Part shown: positions 62,293 to 64,000 of the stretch, piece by piece
Numbering within the stretch: position 1 is the first letter of the stretch
How the letters are laid out: each line of letters starts with the position of its first letter
Assembly (NCBI RefSeq): GCF_017795885.1
Contig: NZ_CP059297.1
Location: forward strand, 496,001 to 560,000
Length of the DNA stretch: 64,000 nucleotides
Direction: 5' to 3'
Origin: Brevundimonas sp. AJA228-03
Lineage (GTDB): Bacteria; Pseudomonadota; Alphaproteobacteria; Caulobacterales; Caulobacteraceae
Notes under the pieces: model-generated
Told to the model about the DNA's origin: nothing
The model's database searches: none
What the model saw: the letters and a program-made list of their open reading frames with translations, nothing else
Translations under genes and position numbers: made by a program

Positions 62293-64000
62293 CTACGCGA
62301 GCAATGCCGAGAATTCAGCGTCAATCCGATCTAGTTCATCGCGATACTGAGACCACGCTTCCATAGTGTCACGATCTAGCGTGCCATCTTCGTTCTGAGG
62401 CAGCTCGATTTCCAAATCCTGGATGAGTCCCAAGGAAGGGCGGAACTCTCGATTAAAGCCGTGGTCGACACCAGCCTGCCTGACTTGTGCAGCCAAATAG
62501 CCAGGGTCAATCTCTGGATCGAGAATCGTGATTTGCCCACAGTGATCGGTAATTGCGTACTCTGCGCCCGCGGAAATGCCACGGCAGTCGAAGTCACTGT
62601 CGATGCTCCAGAGTGCGCCCCCATGCTCCAGTCCGCCTGCATTCGCAGCAGCTACAAATCCAAATGGTTTACGGATGTTGGCGCTGTAGAGCGGAACCGC
62701 AGCGCCGGACTTGTAGACGTCCTTCTTCAGAACGCGCTTGCCGATACGCAGGCTGAACAAGTTAGCGTCCCCAAGCCTGACACGCCGCCAGCTAGTTGGC
62801 ACATCAGGTGCGACCAAAGCCTTCTTTGTCTCTTCCCATTCAGCAACGATTTTCGACATTGCATCTATGCGTCTGTCGATCGCGATGCGCCGCTCAGCGG
62901 GGTCTTCCTCTTGACCGACGAGGCCTAGCTTGCGTGCAACTTGGTGGTCCCAGTAGTGCCGGATGTTGACCGACTTGGTGTCATATATGTCTGCCGATTT
63001 TACCGTAGCCGCCCGCTCAACCCCGGCGACCGGTAAACCAGCGGCATGGGTTCGATAGCATTGGACTAGCTCTGGCAAATCCGAGCGCTCAGGGAAACGT
63101 TTCGCGTCTCGAGTCTCACCGATCTCGGTAGCCGCGTACAAAAGCGTTGTCTCTTGCTCGAGTACTGCTTTGGCCGTAACTCCAGGGGCCAAAGCCGTCT
63201 TCCGTTTTTTGAGATGCGCAATAACGACCCTTTTCGGGGTGTTGAAAAAAGTCCGCTCAGGCAGCACCGCAAGCAAATCGATAGTGCAGTTTTCCAGCAT
63301 CCATTTTCGAAGTTGACGGTCGGTGGTTCTCAAGAAAAAGGTCTCGGGAAGCAGCACCCAAGCATCACCTCCCGATTTCAACGCTTGCACAATGTACTGA
63401 ACAAAGAGCCCTTCGACCCCGCTGTATTTTCGACCGAAATACTTTGCTCTGGTATTAGTGCGCTTTACCAACTTCGCGATGTCTGCCGAGCCGGACACAA
63501 CGAACGGTGGGTTCGTAAGTATCATGTCATATTTTTGCTTGGACATGTCTTCTAAAGCGCCCAGCGAGGTCTTTTCCTTGCACACGAAAACTTCGTTGAG
63601 CCATTTGGCGAACGATGGCACGCGGCTCGGCTGGTGCGCCAACAAGTCACCGCAGTGCACCAGGGCATTCGCCTTCGCCAATATCGCAGTCTTGGCTACG
63701 ATCTCGTACGCATGCCAGTGCTGGGTCGGGGTGAGGTCGTCGCCGTCGACCGTCCATTGAGAGTCGAGGTCATGAGCCATCTGCTCTAGGACGAAACCTC
63801 CGACACCTGAAGCAGGATCACAGATTTCGCGTCCCGCCGAGAGCCCGGCCACCCCCGCCATTTCTTGTACCGCAGCAACCACTTTGCGCGGCGTGAAGTG
63901 CTGGCCAAAATCCGTGGTGGTGCGGCTTTCTTGGAGGAAGCTTTCGTACAATCTGGTTTTAAATTCAGGGTTTGTATTCCTCAGAGAACCAAAACGCTCG
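62293..64000 (-). CDS. N-6 adenine DNA methyltransferase with specificity-type C-terminus (5' end outside window)
   Basis: More than 565 residues are visible. The frame stays open to the right edge ('ERFGSLRNTNPEFKTRLYESFLQES'), so the gene starts outside and the TTG at 63951 is not the start. SAM motif I is 'EICDPASGVGGFVLEQMA' (near 63815) and catalytic motif IV is 'ILTNPPFVV' (near 63505), as in HsdM-type enzymes. The C-terminal ~190 residues ('SWRRVRLGDANLFSLRIGKRVLKKDVYKSGAAVPLYSANIRKPFGFV') resemble a type I specificity (TRD) domain, suggesting an M-S fusion. It is AT-richer than polA and convergent with it (31-bp gap). A restriction or defence partner may lie outside. Confidence 0.85.
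   Translation of the reverse strand, partial: ERFGSLRNTNPEFKTRLYESFLQESRTTTDFGQHFTPRKVVAAVQEMAGVAGLSAGREICDPASGVGGFVLEQMAHDLDSQWTVDGDDLTPTQHWHAYEIVAKTAILAKANALVHCGDLLAHQPSRVPSFAKWLNEVFVCKEKTSLGALEDMSKQKYDMILTNPPFVVSGSADIAKLVKRTNTRAKYFGRKYSGVEGLFVQYIVQALKSGGDAWVLLPETFFLRTTDRQLRKWMLENCTIDLLAVLPERTFFNTPKRVVIAHLKKRKTALAPGVTAKAVLEQETTLLYAATEIGETRDAKRFPERSDLPELVQCYRTHAAGLPVAGVERAATVKSADIYDTKSVNIRHYWDHQVARKLGLVGQEEDPAERRIAIDRRIDAMSKIVAEWEETKKALVAPDVPTSWRRVRLGDANLFSLRIGKRVLKKDVYKSGAAVPLYSANIRKPFGFVAAANAGGLEHGGALWSIDSDFDCRGISAGAEYAITDHCGQITILDPEIDPGYLAAQVRQAGVDHGFNREFRPSLGLIQDLEIELPQNEDGTLDRDTMEAWSQYRDELDRIDAEFSALLA

Overview
The window is GC-rich chromosomal DNA of an alphaproteobacterium, most likely Caulobacterales and probably Brevundimonas or a close relative. 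The evidence is the gene order mutS-glnD-murJ-trpS, the sdhCDAB-ferredoxin run, the ChvG/ChvI-HprK-EIIA-NPr block, many 1-4 nt start/stop overlaps, and intergenic repeats of the 'ctcatccg...cttctcccgcaaggggagaag' type. The genus is an inference from gene order and repeat style; no rRNA is present.

Layout. 1-8 kb: 3' part of mutS, glnD, murJ, trpS, a GNAT acetyltransferase and an OsmC protein on the plus strand. 8-14 kb, minus strand: the unit rpe - heparinase-like - DUF2236 - purH, then an alpha/beta hydrolase. 14-21 kb: DUF4893 lipoprotein, flavin monooxygenase, serine hydrolase, LysE exporter, clpB. 21.2-24.2 kb: an accessory stretch with a low-GC TIR-domain gene, a strongly structured non-coding segment, an alcohol-dehydrogenase remnant, a composite palindromic repeat and a DUF559 gene. 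24-35 kb: mixed housekeeping genes (PPC-like secreted protein, GreA-like factor, TIGR03862 flavoprotein, serine hydrolase, rarD, asd, zapE, mdh, SIMPL, HIT). 35-39 kb: the complete succinate dehydrogenase operon and a ferredoxin. 39-42 kb, minus strand: yraN, rsmI, hemW, rdgB. 42-44 kb: a 38-aa membrane peptide, DUF2975, XRE regulator and Smr protein. 44.5-49.3 kb, minus strand: hisS, DUF418, a small membrane protein, 3-hydroxyacyl-CoA dehydrogenase, YggT. 49.4 kb: tRNA-Ala(CGC), then trhO. 50.5-54 kb, minus strand: NPr, EIIA-Man, HprK, ChvG, ChvI. 54-62 kb: an unrecognised 569-aa protein, zf-TFIIB protein, CASTOR/POLLUX-like channel, gloA, polA. 62.3-64 kb: a lower-GC adenine methyltransferase with a specificity-type C-terminus, running off the right edge.

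Working together: sdhCDAB and mdh serve the TCA cycle. HprK, EIIA-Man and NPr form a regulatory phosphotransfer chain next to the ChvG/ChvI envelope-stress two-component system. mutS, polA, Smr and RdgB serve DNA maintenance. The most unusual things seen are a family of three dispersed ~130-bp elements with three stem-loops and CcrM-type GANTC sites at fixed spacing, and the TIR gene preceded by a hairpin-rich segment with a terminator pointing toward it.
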